Source: Clostridiales bacterium (lineage in GTDB: Bacteria > Bacillota > Clostridia > Lachnospirales > WQUN01). Taken from it: 33,694 nt of DNA. The notes below the pieces were generated by a model that was not told the origin of the DNA, did not search any database, and worked only from the letters and a program-made list of their open reading frames with translations. A program made the translations under genes and the position numbers. The stretch is taken from assembly GCA_031263155.1 (NCBI GenBank), contig JAISGK010000011.1, positions 1-33,694 of the forward strand, written 5' to 3'. Position 1 is the first letter of the stretch, and each line of letters begins with the position of its first letter. Of this stretch, positions 7,508-16,536 are shown piece after piece.

Positions 7508-8740
7508 ATGAAAATTAGTGAAATGACAGATGCGTATGCCAGTCTGCTGATTCATCGGGGCGTGAACATTAAACCCGGCCAGCGGCTATTGCTAAATCTG
7601 CCGGCGGAGGCGTGTGATTTGGCTGCGGCGATTGTCCGCCGCGCGTATGAAAGAGGCTCCGGAGAGGTCACGGTCATGTTCGAGAGCTCCGAGACAAGCC
7701 GAGCCCGAATGTTTTACGCGCCGGAAAGCGTATGGCGCGAGGTGGACGCCTCCGCGTCGGCCGTATATCGCCTGTGCGCTGAAAGCGGCGCCGCGTTGCT
7801 GAAACTGAACGCGCCTGATTTGGAAACATTCCGTGATGTGCCGGCGGAGCGTCTGTGGGCAAAAAGTGTAGCCGAGCGGAGGCTGCGCCGGACATACCGT
7901 GAAATGGCGCCGTATGAAGTCCAGGCTTGTCTGGCATCCGCGCCGGTTCAGTCTTGGGCGGCGGCCGTTTTTCCAGAACTCAGCCCCAAAGAGGCATATG
8001 TCGCGCTATGGGAAAGCGTTATTCGCTGTACGAAATGCGATCAGCCGGATCCGGTGGCCGCGTGGGATCTATTTTTCGATCTGTCCGCGAAACGGGCGAA
8101 CAGGCTAAACGATAAGCAGTACATAAAATTGAGATATAAAAGCGGAGTGACAGATCTGGAGGTGGGTCTGCTTAACGGGCACATCTGGTCGTTCGGCGGC
8201 GTCAAGCTTGCTGACGGGACCGTTTTTATGCCTAACCTCCCTACGGAAGAAATTGCCGGGGTACCGCACAAATACAGGATAAACGGGCGTGTCGGCTCGA
8301 CAATGCCTCTGAATCATCAGGGCCGGATTGTTGAGGATATACGCCTTGACCTGGAAAACGGTCGGATTGTCGGCTTCAGCGCGCGTAAGGGTGAAGACGC
8401 GCTGGCCGCTGTCATAGATACCGACGAGGGTTCCCATTATATCGGGGAGATCGCGTTTGTCGATCAGCGGAGTCCTATTGGCCGCGAGAAGCGGATATTT
8501 TATAATACACTGTATGATGAAAACGCGTCCTGTCATATGGCGATAGGCATGTGCGCGTATAACGCGGCCAAGGGAATTGAGGGGCTGTCCGTTCAGGGAC
8601 TGGACGCTCTTGGAATCAATAGTTCCGCCATACATGTGGATTTTATGATCGGTTCGGATGATCTTGATATTACCGGAGTACTGCCGGACGGAACCGAGGA
8701 GCCGGTATTTATCCAAGGGCAGTGGGCGGACAATTTTTAG
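7508..8740 (+). CDS. M29-family metallo-aminopeptidase (AmpS/PepS-like)
   Basis: A 410-residue protein, the normal length for the thermophilic aminopeptidase T/AmpS family, which removes N-terminal residues from peptides with a two-metal centre. The metal ligands are in place: Glu247/248 in NLPTEEIAG, Glu314 in YIGEIAFVD, His343 in DENASCHMAIG, and His376 and Asp378 in SSAIHVDFMIG. No signal peptide, so it is cytoplasmic. Encoded first in the operon, it is well placed to hydrolyse peptides brought in by the ABC transporter downstream. Confidence 0.88.
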   Translation: MKISEMTDAYASLLIHRGVNIKPGQRLLLNLPAEACDLAAAIVRRAYERGSGEVTVMFESSETSRARMFYAPESVWREVDASASAVYRLCAESGAALLKLNAPDLETFRDVPAERLWAKSVAERRLRRTYREMAPYEVQACLASAPVQSWAAAVFPELSPKEAYVALWESVIRCTKCDQPDPVAAWDLFFDLSAKRANRLNDKQYIKLRYKSGVTDLEVGLLNGHIWSFGGVKLADGTVFMPNLPTEEIAGVPHKYRINGRVGSTMPLNHQGRIVEDIRLDLENGRIVGFSARKGEDALAAVIDTDEGSHYIGEIAFVDQRSPIGREKRIFYNTLYDENASCHMAIGMCAYNAAKGIEGLSVQGLDALGINSSAIHVDFMIGSDDLDITGVLPDGTEEPVFIQGQWADNF

Positions 8741-8753
8741 GAGGCAACGTGGT

Positions 8754-9587
8754 ATGAACACAAGTGAAATGATGGAAATTGCGTTGAAACTCGCCGGGCT
8801 TACGGAAAAACCCAGCGACACCGACGTGATTGTCCCAGGGGAAAGCATTAAGAGGATCCTTATCGGGATCGACATGGACACTCCGGAACTGCTGCTGGCG
8901 AGGGAACTCGGCCATGACTGCGTCGTCAGCCATCATCCGAGGAATGTGCCCGCTGTAAAAAAAGACGAAGACGGGCCGGGCGACGTAATGGACACGCAAG
9001 TGGATAAAATGGTCTCATTCGGCGTACCGCGCAATAAAGCGCAAAAGGCTTTGGCCGCCAAAAAAGAAAAAATGAGTTTTATGTTTCACAGCATGAATTC
9101 GGGGCGAACCGCCACCGCCGCGAAGCTGATGCATATGCCGTTTATGTGTATACATACGCCCGCCGATATGATTGGCGAAAAGATTGTTCAAAATTTTTTA
9201 GACGACAAATTCGCGGATAAACCGGAAACCACAGTGGGCGAGGTCATGAAAGCGCTCGACGAGATACCAGAGTACGATCGGTATACGCGCAGGCCCGTCA
9301 TCCGCGTGGGAAACGAAAAAAGCTTCGCGGGTAAAATAGCGGTATTATACGCCGGCGGCACCGGTGGCGGCGCGGACGTATACAAAGCCTATTTCGAGGC
9401 GGGCGTGGGGACGTTGGTACTCATGCACGCTGGTGAGGACGACGCGAAAGCCGTTAAAGAGCAGAATATCGGCAATATACTGGTGGCGGGCCATATGCCC
9501 AGCGATTCTATCGGGATAAACCGCATTATCGCCGAATGGGAAAAAAGGGGCGTATCGGTCACGCGGATGTCCGGCGTGGTTGAGTAG
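8754..9587 (+). CDS. NIF3-like dinuclear metal-binding protein
   Basis: A 277-residue protein from the ATG at 8754, after GGAGGC, 13 bases behind the aminopeptidase stop. ILIGIDMDTPELLLARELG followed by DCVVSHHPRN is the NIF3 N-terminal signature, with the two histidines of SHHP as metal ligands. Near the C-terminus AVLYAGGTGGGADVYKAYFE and LVAGHMPSDSIGINRII match the second conserved block, whose His and acidic residue complete the centre. NIF3 proteins are hydrolase-like hexamers whose physiological substrate is generally unclear. The C-terminal Asp in place of the more usual Glu is a mild deviation. Position inside a peptide-uptake operon hints at a hydrolytic role on the imported compound. 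Confidence 0.75.
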   Translation: MNTSEMMEIALKLAGLTEKPSDTDVIVPGESIKRILIGIDMDTPELLLARELGHDCVVSHHPRNVPAVKKDEDGPGDVMDTQVDKMVSFGVPRNKAQKALAAKKEKMSFMFHSMNSGRTATAAKLMHMPFMCIHTPADMIGEKIVQNFLDDKFADKPETTVGEVMKALDEIPEYDRYTRRPVIRVGNEKSFAGKIAVLYAGGTGGGADVYKAYFEAGVGTLVLMHAGEDDAKAVKEQNIGNILVAGHMPSDSIGINRIIAEWEKRGVSVTRMSGVVE

Positions 9588-9644
9588 CGCTTTGAGACCG
9601 GCTCACAAACTAACTCATGACGTCTGGCAGCGCCAGTGAAGAAG

Positions 9645-9671
9645 ACGGAACCGTCTGACGGTTCCGTTTCT
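9645..9671 (+). terminator. Intercistronic hairpin, possible attenuator
   Basis: ACGGAACCG (9645-9653) pairs perfectly with CGGTTCCGT (9659-9667), loop TCTGA, followed by TTTCT and then the AGGAGGAGG of the permease gene. The short U-tract suggests partial termination, or mRNA processing that sets different expression for the enzymes upstream and the transporter downstream. Confidence 0.5.
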
Positions 9672-9685
9672 AAGGAGGAGGTAAT

Positions 9686-10651
9686 ATGTTCGCCTATATC
9701 GCCAAACGCTTGCTGATGATGGTCGGCGTCGTATTGGGCGTGGTTTTTGTGGTATTTACCATCATGTACATAACACCTGGGGATCCGGCTGAGATTATGC
9801 TGGGCGAAACCGCCACCTACGCCGAGAAAGAAACGCTTCGTGAACAACTGGGGTTGAACGAGCCGTTCTTGGTTCAGTTTGGGAATTATAGCAAAAATCT
9901 GTTTTTACGCGGGGATTTGGGTATTTCATATACCACGAAGCAGTCGGTAAGCAGTGAGATATTGGAGCGTTTTCCCACTACTTTGATGCTGGCCGTCCTC
10001 GGCGTCGCGGTGGCGGTTGGCATTGGAATCCCACTCGGGATCATATCCGCTATCCGGCAGTATACCGTTTTTGACAATATTTCGCTGGTATTAGCGCTTA
10101 CCGGCGTATCCATGCCGAATTTCTGGCAGGGCATGATGATGATCATCCTATTTTCCGTCTGGCTGGGATGGTTTCCTTCCTCTGGGTTCAATACGCCCTT
10201 GCACTGGCTTATGCCGGCGCTGACCATCGGAACCAGTTCGGCCGCGATGATTATGCGCATGACGCGAAGCAGTATGCTGGAGGTCGTGCGTCAGGACTAC
10301 ATCTGCACGGCGCGGGCGAAAGGACTGAAAGAAAGCACGGTTATCATCAAACACGCGCTCCGCAATTCGCTGATCCCCGTTATCACCGTCGCCGGCTTAC
10401 AGTTCGGCGCGCTGCTGGGCGGGTCGGTGATTACCGAGTCTATTTTTTCCATTCCGGGCGTCGGAAAGCTGATGGTGGACGCAGTGAAACAGCGCAACGG
10501 CCCGATGGTTCAAGGGGGAGTTCTGTTTACCGCGATCATTTTCAGCTTTGTGAATCTGTTTGTGGATATTGTGTACACATATATCGATCCCCGGATTCGT
10601 TCGCAATACAGCCGCAAGGCAAAAAAAGGGAGGAAGGCGCCCCATGAGTGA
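9686..10651 (+). CDS. Dpp/Opp-type ABC transporter permease (DppB-like)
   Basis: A 321-residue inner-membrane permease starting MFAYIAKRLLMMVGVV, the classic N-terminal helix of DppB/OppB, followed by YITPGDPAEIMLG. About six membrane segments are visible. The cytoplasmic EAA loop (HALRNSLIPVITVAGLQFG, about residues 225-245) should dock on the ATPases, and ITESIFSIPGVGKLMVDAV is characteristic of the family. The start follows AGGAGGAGG. Its last eight bases overlap the second permease gene. Confidence 0.92.
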   Translation: MFAYIAKRLLMMVGVVLGVVFVVFTIMYITPGDPAEIMLGETATYAEKETLREQLGLNEPFLVQFGNYSKNLFLRGDLGISYTTKQSVSSEILERFPTTLMLAVLGVAVAVGIGIPLGIISAIRQYTVFDNISLVLALTGVSMPNFWQGMMMIILFSVWLGWFPSSGFNTPLHWLMPALTIGTSSAAMIMRMTRSSMLEVVRQDYICTARAKGLKESTVIIKHALRNSLIPVITVAGLQFGALLGGSVITESIFSIPGVGKLMVDAVKQRNGPMVQGGVLFTAIIFSFVNLFVDIVYTYIDPRIRSQYSRKAKKGRKAPHE

Positions 10652-11534
10652 AAATCCGCTGCCTCTTGAAAAAGAAAACGAGGTCTATAGCCGCAAAAGC
10701 TGGTGGGGCGAAGTTTGGGGGCGTTTATACCTAAATAAAATGGCTATGGCCGGCTTAGCCATACTTATTATATTGGTGCTGGCTGCGATTTTCGCGGACG
10801 CGATCGCGCCATTTGGCTATGACGACCAAAACCTGAACGAAACATTTCTGAGGCCGTCCTTAAGCCATCTGTTCGGTACGGATAATTTCGGGCGGGACAT
10901 CTTCAGCCGTATCTTGTATGGCGCGCGTATCTCCCTGACAGTCGGCCTTTTTTCTGTCTCCATCTCGGTTGTAGCCGGCGGGCTGCTCGGCGCAGTGTCG
11001 GCTTATTATGGTCATATGACCGATAATGTGATTATGCGGCTGGTTGACGTTTTTCTCGCTATTCCGGGCATACTGCTGTCTATCTCAATCGCGTCCGCTC
11101 TCGGTCCTGGATTGATGAACATGATGATAGCCGTCGGCATTGGTTCGCTGCCCACATACGCGCGGGTAACGCGCGCGGCGGTGTTGTCGATTAAGGAGCA
11201 GGAGTTTATTGAAGCGGCCGTTTCCGTCGGCGCCAGTAATTTCCGCGTTATTCTCAGGCATATCCTCCCGAATTGCCTGGCGCCCATTATCGTACAGGCT
11301 ACCCTCGGCGTGGCCAGCGCAATCCTGGTCGCCGCCAGCATGAGCTTTATAGGGCTGGGCCTGGAACCTCCCACGCCTGAATGGGGAGCTATGCTGTCGG
11401 TGGGACGTCCGTTTATCCGGGATCATTGGCACATCGTCACATTCCCCGGCATCATGATTATGTTCACTATTTTTGCCTTAAATGTCTTTGGGGACGGCCT
11501 GCGCGACGCGCTGGATCCTCGCTTGAAGCGATAA
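10644..11534 (+). CDS. Dpp/Opp-type ABC transporter permease (DppC-like)
   Basis: About 296 residues from the ATG at 10644, after GGGAGGAAGG; a longer frame from 10560 lies inside the first permease. [20 protein letters not shown] is the first membrane helix and [20 protein letters not shown] is the DppC hallmark. The EAA loop is at [36 protein letters not shown] and [10 protein letters not shown] close the protein as expected. It forms the heterodimeric channel with the preceding permease. Confidence 0.92.
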   Translation: MSENPLPLEKENEVYSRKSWWGEVWGRLYLNKMAMAGLAILIILVLAAIFADAIAPFGYDDQNLNETFLRPSLSHLFGTDNFGRDIFSRILYGARISLTVGLFSVSISVVAGGLLGAVSAYYGHMTDNVIMRLVDVFLAIPGILLSISIASALGPGLMNMMIAVGIGSLPTYARVTRAAVLSIKEQEFIEAAVSVGASNFRVILRHILPNCLAPIIVQATLGVASAILVAASMSFIGLGLEPPTPEWGAMLSVGRPFIRDHWHIVTFPGIMIMFTIFALNVFGDGLRDALDPRLKR

Positions 11535-11548
11535 AAGGTGGGAGAGCG

Positions 11549-12520
11549 ATGTTTTTCGAAATCAAAGACCTGTCTATTCATTACTCTACCGGCGGCAATA
11601 CGTTTAAAGCCGTCAATCATATCGATCTGTCCGTCGAAAAAGGTCAGACCATAGGGCTTGTGGGCGAGACGGGCGCAGGTAAAACCTCGACGGCCCTTGG
11701 AATCATGAATCTTGTGCCCAATCCACCCGGCAGGATCGTTAGCGGCGAGATTTTGTTGGAGGGTAAGGACATCCTCAAAATGTCCAAAATAGAGACACGG
11801 CGCGTTAGAGGCAACAGGATTTCGATGATTTTTCAAGATCCGATGACCAGCCTAAATCCGACCATTACTGTGGGCGAACAGCTTTCGGAGGTGATCCGCG
11901 TCCATCAAAAAGCCAGCAAAATTGAAGCGACGTTGAAGGCGAAAGAAATGCTGGAAACAGTGGGCATCTCGGGGGATCGGTACGGAGAGTATCCTCACCA
12001 GTTTTCCGGGGGGATGAAACAGCGCGTCGTAATATCTATGGCCTTGGCCTGCAACCCGGAGCTGCTGATCGCCGACGAACCGACCACCGCGTTGGATGTG
12101 ACGATTCAGGCTCAGGTATTGGAACTGATGAAAAAGCTCAAAAATGATTTTGACGCCTCTATGCTGATGATCACGCATGATTTGGGCGTAGTCGCCGAGA
12201 TATGCGACAGCGTGGCCATTATGTACGCCGGTGAAATCATTGAATTCGGCAGCCTGGAGGATATTTTTGACAGTCCCTCGCACCCGTACACGGTTTTACT
12301 GTTTGGTTGCGTTCCGGACATAGATTCTGATGTGAAGCGCCTGACGCCCATTGAGGGGCTTATGCCGGATCCTTCCCGCCTGCCTGAAGGATGCCATTTT
12401 TATCCGCGATGCCCTAAGCGTATACCGATTTGTGCGGGAGAGGCGCCGGTGAACGTCGAAATCGGCGACGGACACAAGGTAAAGTGTTTTTTGTTTGGTA
12501 AAGGGGCGGCTCTCAATTGA
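11549..12520 (+). CDS. Dpp/Opp-type ABC transporter ATPase (DppD-like)
   Basis: A 323-residue ATPase from the ATG at 11549 following GGTGGGAGAG. Walker A is [10 protein letters not shown], the Q-loop region [12 protein letters not shown], the signature FSGGMKQRV, Walker [13 protein letters not shown] and the H-loop MITHDL. The oligopeptide-transporter C-terminal extension is present with a cysteine-bearing segment ([17 protein letters not shown]) that in some DppD/OppD proteins binds an iron-sulfur cluster. All catalytic residues look intact. Its stop overlaps the next ATPase start as TTGA. Confidence 0.93.
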   Translation: MFFEIKDLSIHYSTGGNTFKAVNHIDLSVEKGQTIGLVGETGAGKTSTALGIMNLVPNPPGRIVSGEILLEGKDILKMSKIETRRVRGNRISMIFQDPMTSLNPTITVGEQLSEVIRVHQKASKIEATLKAKEMLETVGISGDRYGEYPHQFSGGMKQRVVISMALACNPELLIADEPTTALDVTIQAQVLELMKKLKNDFDASMLMITHDLGVVAEICDSVAIMYAGEIIEFGSLEDIFDSPSHPYTVLLFGCVPDIDSDVKRLTPIEGLMPDPSRLPEGCHFYPRCPKRIPICAGEAPVNVEIGDGHKVKCFLFGKGAALN

Positions 12521-13467
12521 ATACGCTGGAAGTCCGGAATCTGAAAAAATATTTTAAAACGCCGCGAGGCATGTTGCACGCCGTGGATAACGTCAGTTTC
12601 ACTATCCAGGAAGGCAAAACGCTGGGGGTCGTGGGGGAAAGCGGATGCGGGAAATCCACGCTTGGGCGTACTGTAATACGTCTGCTGGAGAAAACCGACG
12701 GGGAGATCTTTTTCGAGGGTCAAAACGTGTCCGACGCTAAGGGGAAAAAATTGAAAGCGCTGCGCGGGAATACGCAAATGATCTTTCAGGATCCCTTTTC
12801 TTCCCTCAACCCCAGGATGACTGTCAGCCAGACTATCGCGGAACCGATGAGGATCTACAAGCGCGGCGGCCGAAAAGAGATAGTCGAACGCGTCCGCGAA
12901 CTGATGGAAACCGTCGGTCTGTCACAGCGCTTTCAGGACAGCTATCCGCATGAACTGGACGGGGGACGGCGGCAGCGTATCGGGGTGGCCAGGGCGCTGG
13001 CGCTTAACCCCAAACTGATTGTGTGCGATGAACCAGTTTCCGCGCTGGATGTTTCCATTCAGGCGCAGATTATCAATTTAATGCAAAATTTACAGGAACA
13101 GCGCAATCTCGCGTATATTTTCATTACACACGATTTGTCGGTTGTCCGGCACATTTCGGATGAAATATTAGTGATGTATCTGGGCGTCGAGGCGGAGAGA
13201 TGCCCGGCGAAGGAACTGTTCAAGAATCCGGCGCATCCGTACACGCGCGCTTTATTGTCCGCGATACCCAGGGTCAACATTCATAAAAAAACGGAACGCG
13301 TTATATTGGAAGGAGAAATCACATCACCTATCGATCCGCCAGACGCATGCCGGTTCGCCGCGCGCTGCCAGTACGCCTTGGACATATGCCGGCGCCGGGA
13401 ACCCGCGCTAACGGAAATAGGAGAGAATCACTTCGCCGCCTGCCATCGGGTGGGAGAGGCACTGTAG
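12517..13467 (+). CDS. Dpp/Opp-type ABC transporter ATPase (DppF-like) with an altered signature motif
   Basis: A 316-residue ATPase beginning at a TTG that overlaps the preceding stop. Walker A is GESGCGKST, the Q-loop region [13 protein letters not shown], Walker [15 protein letters not shown] and the H-loop FITHDLSVV; the C-terminal cysteine segment ([14 protein letters not shown]) is present. The signature reads [16 protein letters not shown]: the conserved serine of LSGGQ is Asp and the glutamine is Arg. The signature serine contacts the ATP gamma-phosphate bound to the partner subunit, so one of the two composite ATP sites may be weakened, an asymmetry known in several heterodimeric ABC ATPases. 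Otherwise this is a standard DppF. Confidence 0.9.
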   Translation: MNTLEVRNLKKYFKTPRGMLHAVDNVSFTIQEGKTLGVVGESGCGKSTLGRTVIRLLEKTDGEIFFEGQNVSDAKGKKLKALRGNTQMIFQDPFSSLNPRMTVSQTIAEPMRIYKRGGRKEIVERVRELMETVGLSQRFQDSYPHELDGGRRQRIGVARALALNPKLIVCDEPVSALDVSIQAQIINLMQNLQEQRNLAYIFITHDLSVVRHISDEILVMYLGVEAERCPAKELFKNPAHPYTRALLSAIPRVNIHKKTERVILEGEITSPIDPPDACRFAARCQYALDICRRREPALTEIGENHFAACHRVGEAL

Positions 13468-13491
13468 CAGGAGGGATCAACAAAAAACGTT

Positions 13492-14226
13492 ATGGCAACT
13501 CCAAAGAAAAATCAGCTAAACCGTGATTCATTGGTCGATCAAGTATCGGACATACTGAAACAGCAAATTCTGGACGGCCGCTGGAAAACCGGCGAACCGC
13601 TTCCGTCCGAAAAGCAGTTGGCCGAAACATTTGGCGTCAACCGCCTGACGATTCGCGTGGCGCTTAAAAAATTGAACGCCATGTGCCTGATCAACACAAA
13701 AGCGGGCGAAGGCACATTTGTTCGCGAGTTTGACTTGCAGGAATACATGGACGTGATTGGGGAATTCTATCAGACAGTCGATATGATCCAAGATATAAGC
13801 GGGTTTAGGAAACTGCTTGAGAAAGAATGGATACGTCTTGCGATAGAAAACTATAATCCCAAAGAAGTGGAAAAATTGGCGGCAATTGTGGAAGAATGCC
13901 GCAAGGCTGCCGAAGGCAGGAATATACATACTGTCATGGACGTGATTGATCATTTAACCGACGTTGAACTGAAATACCTGTCTCAATTGGCGCGTATGTC
14001 GGGAAACAGCATTTATCCCATATTGCTGGTTGTGGTGAGTAATTTGGTCAAGCGGCACACGGCTTCTATTTATCAGCGTATCCTGGATGGAGAGATTATT
14101 TCCGATTTTCATGACAAAGACGGCAACTTCATTCCGGATCAAATGTTCCCAAACAAAATTCTGTGCTGCTTTTACGATAAAGATTGGCGTCGCGCCTGGG
14201 AGCTCTATGATAAACTTCAATTTTGA
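13492..14226 (+). CDS. GntR/FadR-type transcriptional regulator
   Basis: A 244-residue regulator. Residues 10-75 are a GntR winged helix: QVSDILKQQILDGRWKTGEP, LPSEKQLAETFGVNRLTIRV and INTKAGEGTFVREF. The C-terminal part is helical and FCD-like (FRKLLEKEWIRLAIENYN; the Asp/His-bearing MDVIDHLTDVELKYL; SGNSIYPIL), a ligand-binding domain typical for small carboxylates or amino-acid-like effectors. The ATG at 13492 has GGAGGG unusually far upstream, about 16 bases. Placement between the ATPase and binding-protein genes suggests it controls the operon in response to the transported compound. Confidence 0.85.
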   Translation: MATPKKNQLNRDSLVDQVSDILKQQILDGRWKTGEPLPSEKQLAETFGVNRLTIRVALKKLNAMCLINTKAGEGTFVREFDLQEYMDVIGEFYQTVDMIQDISGFRKLLEKEWIRLAIENYNPKEVEKLAAIVEECRKAAEGRNIHTVMDVIDHLTDVELKYLSQLARMSGNSIYPILLVVVSNLVKRHTASIYQRILDGEIISDFHDKDGNFIPDQMFPNKILCCFYDKDWRRAWELYDKLQF

Positions 14227-14243
14227 CCTGTAGGGAGGTAATT

Positions 14244-15788
14244 ATGAAGGTAACAAAAATTTTAGCCGCGTTTTCTGTTTTTATGTCCGCAGTTGTTTTG
14301 CTTACGGCGTGCGGAGCGAATGGTTCGGGTAGATCCAACGCCAAAAAAGACGAACTGATTGTGGCTATGGCTGCGGAGCCGCAAATGGTGGATCCTCAGG
14401 CGGATAACAACGCGAACAACGCCAAAGTGGCGCGCCAAATGTTCGAGTGTCTTGTCCTCATGAACAATGACGGCGAAATCGAACCGTGGCTGGCGGAGGC
14501 GTGGGAGTTTGAAACAGAGGACAGTATCATGTTTCATCTGCGCAAAGGCGTGAAATTTCACAACGGCGGGGAATTGACGGCCGGCGACGTTTTGTTCAGC
14601 TTCAAACGCGGCCTGGAATTGGCGCCGCAAGTCGCCAGTATCCTTGATATGATGGATCTGGAAAAGTGTGAAATTATCGACGATTATACAATCCGTATTA
14701 AAATGACCGCGCCGTTCGCGCCGATCCTGCGCCATCTCGCTCACCCCGCCGCCGCGATAGTCAGCGAAAAAGCGGTGACCGAGGCCGGAAACGAGGCTTT
14801 TACCCACGCGCCGCTGGGCGGTACGGGCGCTTTTAAATTCGTTTCCTGGAATGCGGGCGATAAAATAACAATGGAGCGTTTTGAGGATTATTGGGGTGCA
14901 AAGCCCACCTTTAAGACGCTGACATTCCGTTTTATCGCGGAGGGTACAAACCGCACCATAGAACTTGAAACCGGCGCGGTGGACGTGTCGCTGAACATTC
15001 AGGCCAACGATGTGGCGAAAATTGAGGAGAACGCGGAACTTACCATGTACCGTGGCCCAGGGTTAGGCAACACGTTCGCCCGGTTTAACACACTGCGCGA
15101 GCCTTTGACCGACGCGAACGTCAGGCTTGCCCTAGTGAAAGCGCTGAATGTAGAATCCATGGTACAGGCGGTGTTTTTTGGAACAGGCGTTCCGTCTTAT
15201 GGGCTTATGTCCTCCCAGGTTTGGGGATACAACGACGAATATCCGCCGTACAGCTATGATCCGGAGGCGGCGAAAAATCTGCTGGCAGACGCTGGCTATC
15301 CCGACGGGTTTGAGATTACGCTGATGGTATCCGATAATCAGGATCGCATGAATATGGCCGAAATTATGCAAAACCAGTGGAAGGCCATAGGCATCAGCAG
15401 CAAGCTTCAGGTATTTGAGACCGGAACGTTTTTTGATCACTACGGAAAAAACGACTATGACATCTGTATTGTCGGGATGACGACGGTTACCCGTGACGCG
15501 GATTACGGCTTGAACCAGATGTGGCCGACCAGCGCGACCCCAGAGGGGATGGAGCCTTTATACTCCAATCCGGAGGTGGACAGGATGCTGGAAGATGGAC
15601 GCAAATTGACTGATGACGAAGCCACCCGCAAAAAGCTGTATTTTGATATTCAAAAAATCATTCTGGATTACGTGCCCATGGTTCCGCTGTTTGAAAGCGA
15701 GGTTCTCGCTGCGTCCAGAGCGAATCTTAAGGGGTTTGAGATGAACGCCGCCGAGCATTTCATGTTTAAACAGTGCTATTTTGAATGA
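14244..15788 (+). CDS. Extracellular solute-binding lipoprotein, family 5 (peptide/nickel type)
   Basis: A 514-residue lipoprotein from the ATG at 14244, preceded by GGGAGGT; the frame extends upstream without a better start. The signal is MKVTKILAAFSVFMSAVVLL followed by TACGANGS, lipidated at the cysteine. The SBP_bac_5 fold shows LIVAMAAEPQMVDPQADNNA, WEFETEDSIMFHLRKGVKFH, GGELTAGDVLFSFKRG and, late, YDICIVGMTTVTRDADYG. It delivers substrate to the permease pair encoded upstream. Family 5 proteins bind oligopeptides, dipeptides, nickel or opines; the peptidase in the operon favours a peptide. It is the last gene before the terminator. Confidence 0.92.
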   Translation: MKVTKILAAFSVFMSAVVLLTACGANGSGRSNAKKDELIVAMAAEPQMVDPQADNNANNAKVARQMFECLVLMNNDGEIEPWLAEAWEFETEDSIMFHLRKGVKFHNGGELTAGDVLFSFKRGLELAPQVASILDMMDLEKCEIIDDYTIRIKMTAPFAPILRHLAHPAAAIVSEKAVTEAGNEAFTHAPLGGTGAFKFVSWNAGDKITMERFEDYWGAKPTFKTLTFRFIAEGTNRTIELETGAVDVSLNIQANDVAKIEENAELTMYRGPGLGNTFARFNTLREPLTDANVRLALVKALNVESMVQAVFFGTGVPSYGLMSSQVWGYNDEYPPYSYDPEAAKNLLADAGYPDGFEITLMVSDNQDRMNMAEIMQNQWKAIGISSKLQVFETGTFFDHYGKNDYDICIVGMTTVTRDADYGLNQMWPTSATPEGMEPLYSNPEVDRMLEDGRKLTDDEATRKKLYFDIQKIILDYVPMVPLFESEVLAASRANLKGFEMNAAEHFMFKQCYFE

Positions 15789-15795
15789 TACGCCC

Positions 15796-15830
15796 AAGGC
15801 GCCCCAATCGCGGGCGCCTTCGCTTTTTTC
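15796..15830 (+). terminator. Intrinsic terminator of the peptidase-transporter operon
   Basis: AAGGCGCC (15796-15803) pairs with GGCGCCTT (15813-15820), loop of nine, followed by CGCTTTTTTC. It begins eight bases after the binding-protein stop codon. Confidence 0.85.
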
Positions 15831-15898
15831 GCGGCCGGAAATGTAACTGGAAGAAGCAGAAAGTTATTTTTCCCAAGTCTGAAAAAGCAGAAAAATTT

Positions 15899-15978
15899 TG
15901 TCCCACCGCTATCGCCCAAACCCACTAAAATCAAAAAGGAAGCCCATATTACGGACTCCCAATTTGACATGCACATAT
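15899..15978. repeat. Direct repeat copy A: relic of a tRNA-downstream terminator region
   Basis: This 80-base segment closely matches 27312-27391 in the same orientation. Nearly identical blocks include AAAATCAAAAAGGAAGCCC and TTGACATGCACATAT. On the minus strand it folds as GGGAGTCC...GGGCTTCC followed by T5, a terminator hairpin (15938-15960). Its stem differs from copy B by changes that keep pairing through G-U wobbles. In copy B it is the terminator of two tRNA genes; here no tRNA is found beside it, although a weak resemblance to the tRNA-Leu 3' end continues to about 16010. The pair brackets the defence island. Confidence 0.75.
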
Positions 15979-16123
15979 GTCCATGATTAATTTTCTGCGG
16001 GTATCGGGACATTACTTAAACCATGTAAAGACCGCTCTGGCGCGCCGTTCAGCCATTCTAGAGCGTACGGAAACGCCTGAAAAGACCACTCAAGAAGATA
16101 AACTCTTTGGCGAGGATGTAAAA

Positions 16124-16315
16124 ATGATTCGCCAGTACAAGCTACAATGCCGACTGCTCACTCCGGCGGAGCAGGCAGAGGCGATAGAGAAATATCAAGA
16201 GGGTTTGAGCATGGCGGCGGTAGCTGATATATACGGCTGCCACTATACGACCATCGGAAGACTTCTTAGGCAGAGGGGGGTTGGTATTCGAAATCCTCAT
16301 TCTAAGACAGACTAA
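16124..16315 (+). CDS. Small helix-turn-helix protein, resolvase C-terminal type (possible remnant)
   Basis: Sixty-three residues from the ATG at 16124, which has GAGG eight bases upstream. LTPAEQAEAIEKYQEGLSMA followed by AVADIYGCHYTTIGRLLRQR is an HTH of the kind found at the C-terminus of serine invertases/resolvases and in small HTH_38-like proteins. The frame is open upstream to 15977, inside repeat copy A, but that part is not recognisable. It is either a stand-alone HTH protein or the end of a decayed recombinase. Its place at the edge of the island suggests it once belonged to the mobility functions. Confidence 0.5.
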   Translation: MIRQYKLQCRLLTPAEQAEAIEKYQEGLSMAAVADIYGCHYTTIGRLLRQRGVGIRNPHSKTD

Positions 16316-16469
16316 GACAGATTAATTTAGGGGGGCGTTTAGGCGGTCGTGTACGATGGATAAACTGGGGGTAATCCCAAATGATAAATTTCAGGCGATG
16401 GATGTTTAGTTGCTACATCTCAGCCACCTAAAGACAACGATCTGGATACAATCGTTGTAAGCCTAGAAT

Positions 16470-16490
16470 CCCTTGGAATCAAGGGTTTTT
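16470..16490 (+). terminator. Intrinsic terminator
   Basis: CCCTTG (16470-16475), loop GAAT, CAAGGG (16480-16485), then TTTTT. It lies about 155 bases downstream of the small HTH gene and faces the convergent defence operon. Confidence 0.6.
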
Positions 16491-16509
16491 GCATTTTCTC
16501 ACCCTGTCG

Positions 16510-16536
16510 ACTGCCGTTTTGGTAGGCGGTTTTTTT
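16510..16536 (+). terminator. Second intrinsic terminator in tandem
   Basis: ACTGCC (16510-16515) pairs with GGCGGT (16525-16530), one wobble, nine-base loop, followed by a run of seven T. The tandem arrangement would shield the convergent minus-strand operon from plus-strand transcription. Confidence 0.5.

Noticed and set aside
8105-8881. 258-codon minus-strand open frame
   Set aside because: It lies antisense to the M29 aminopeptidase gene, whose metal ligands and length are correct; codon-phase shadow only.
9389-9847. Long minus-strand open frame across the NIF3/permease boundary
   Set aside because: It overlaps two well-supported plus-strand genes, has no ribosome site, and its residue pattern is the antisense shadow of coding sequence.
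15977-16123. Upstream extension of the small HTH gene to an ATG at 15977
   Set aside because: That start lies in the repeat copy and has no ribosome site; the extra 49 residues are not recognisable.
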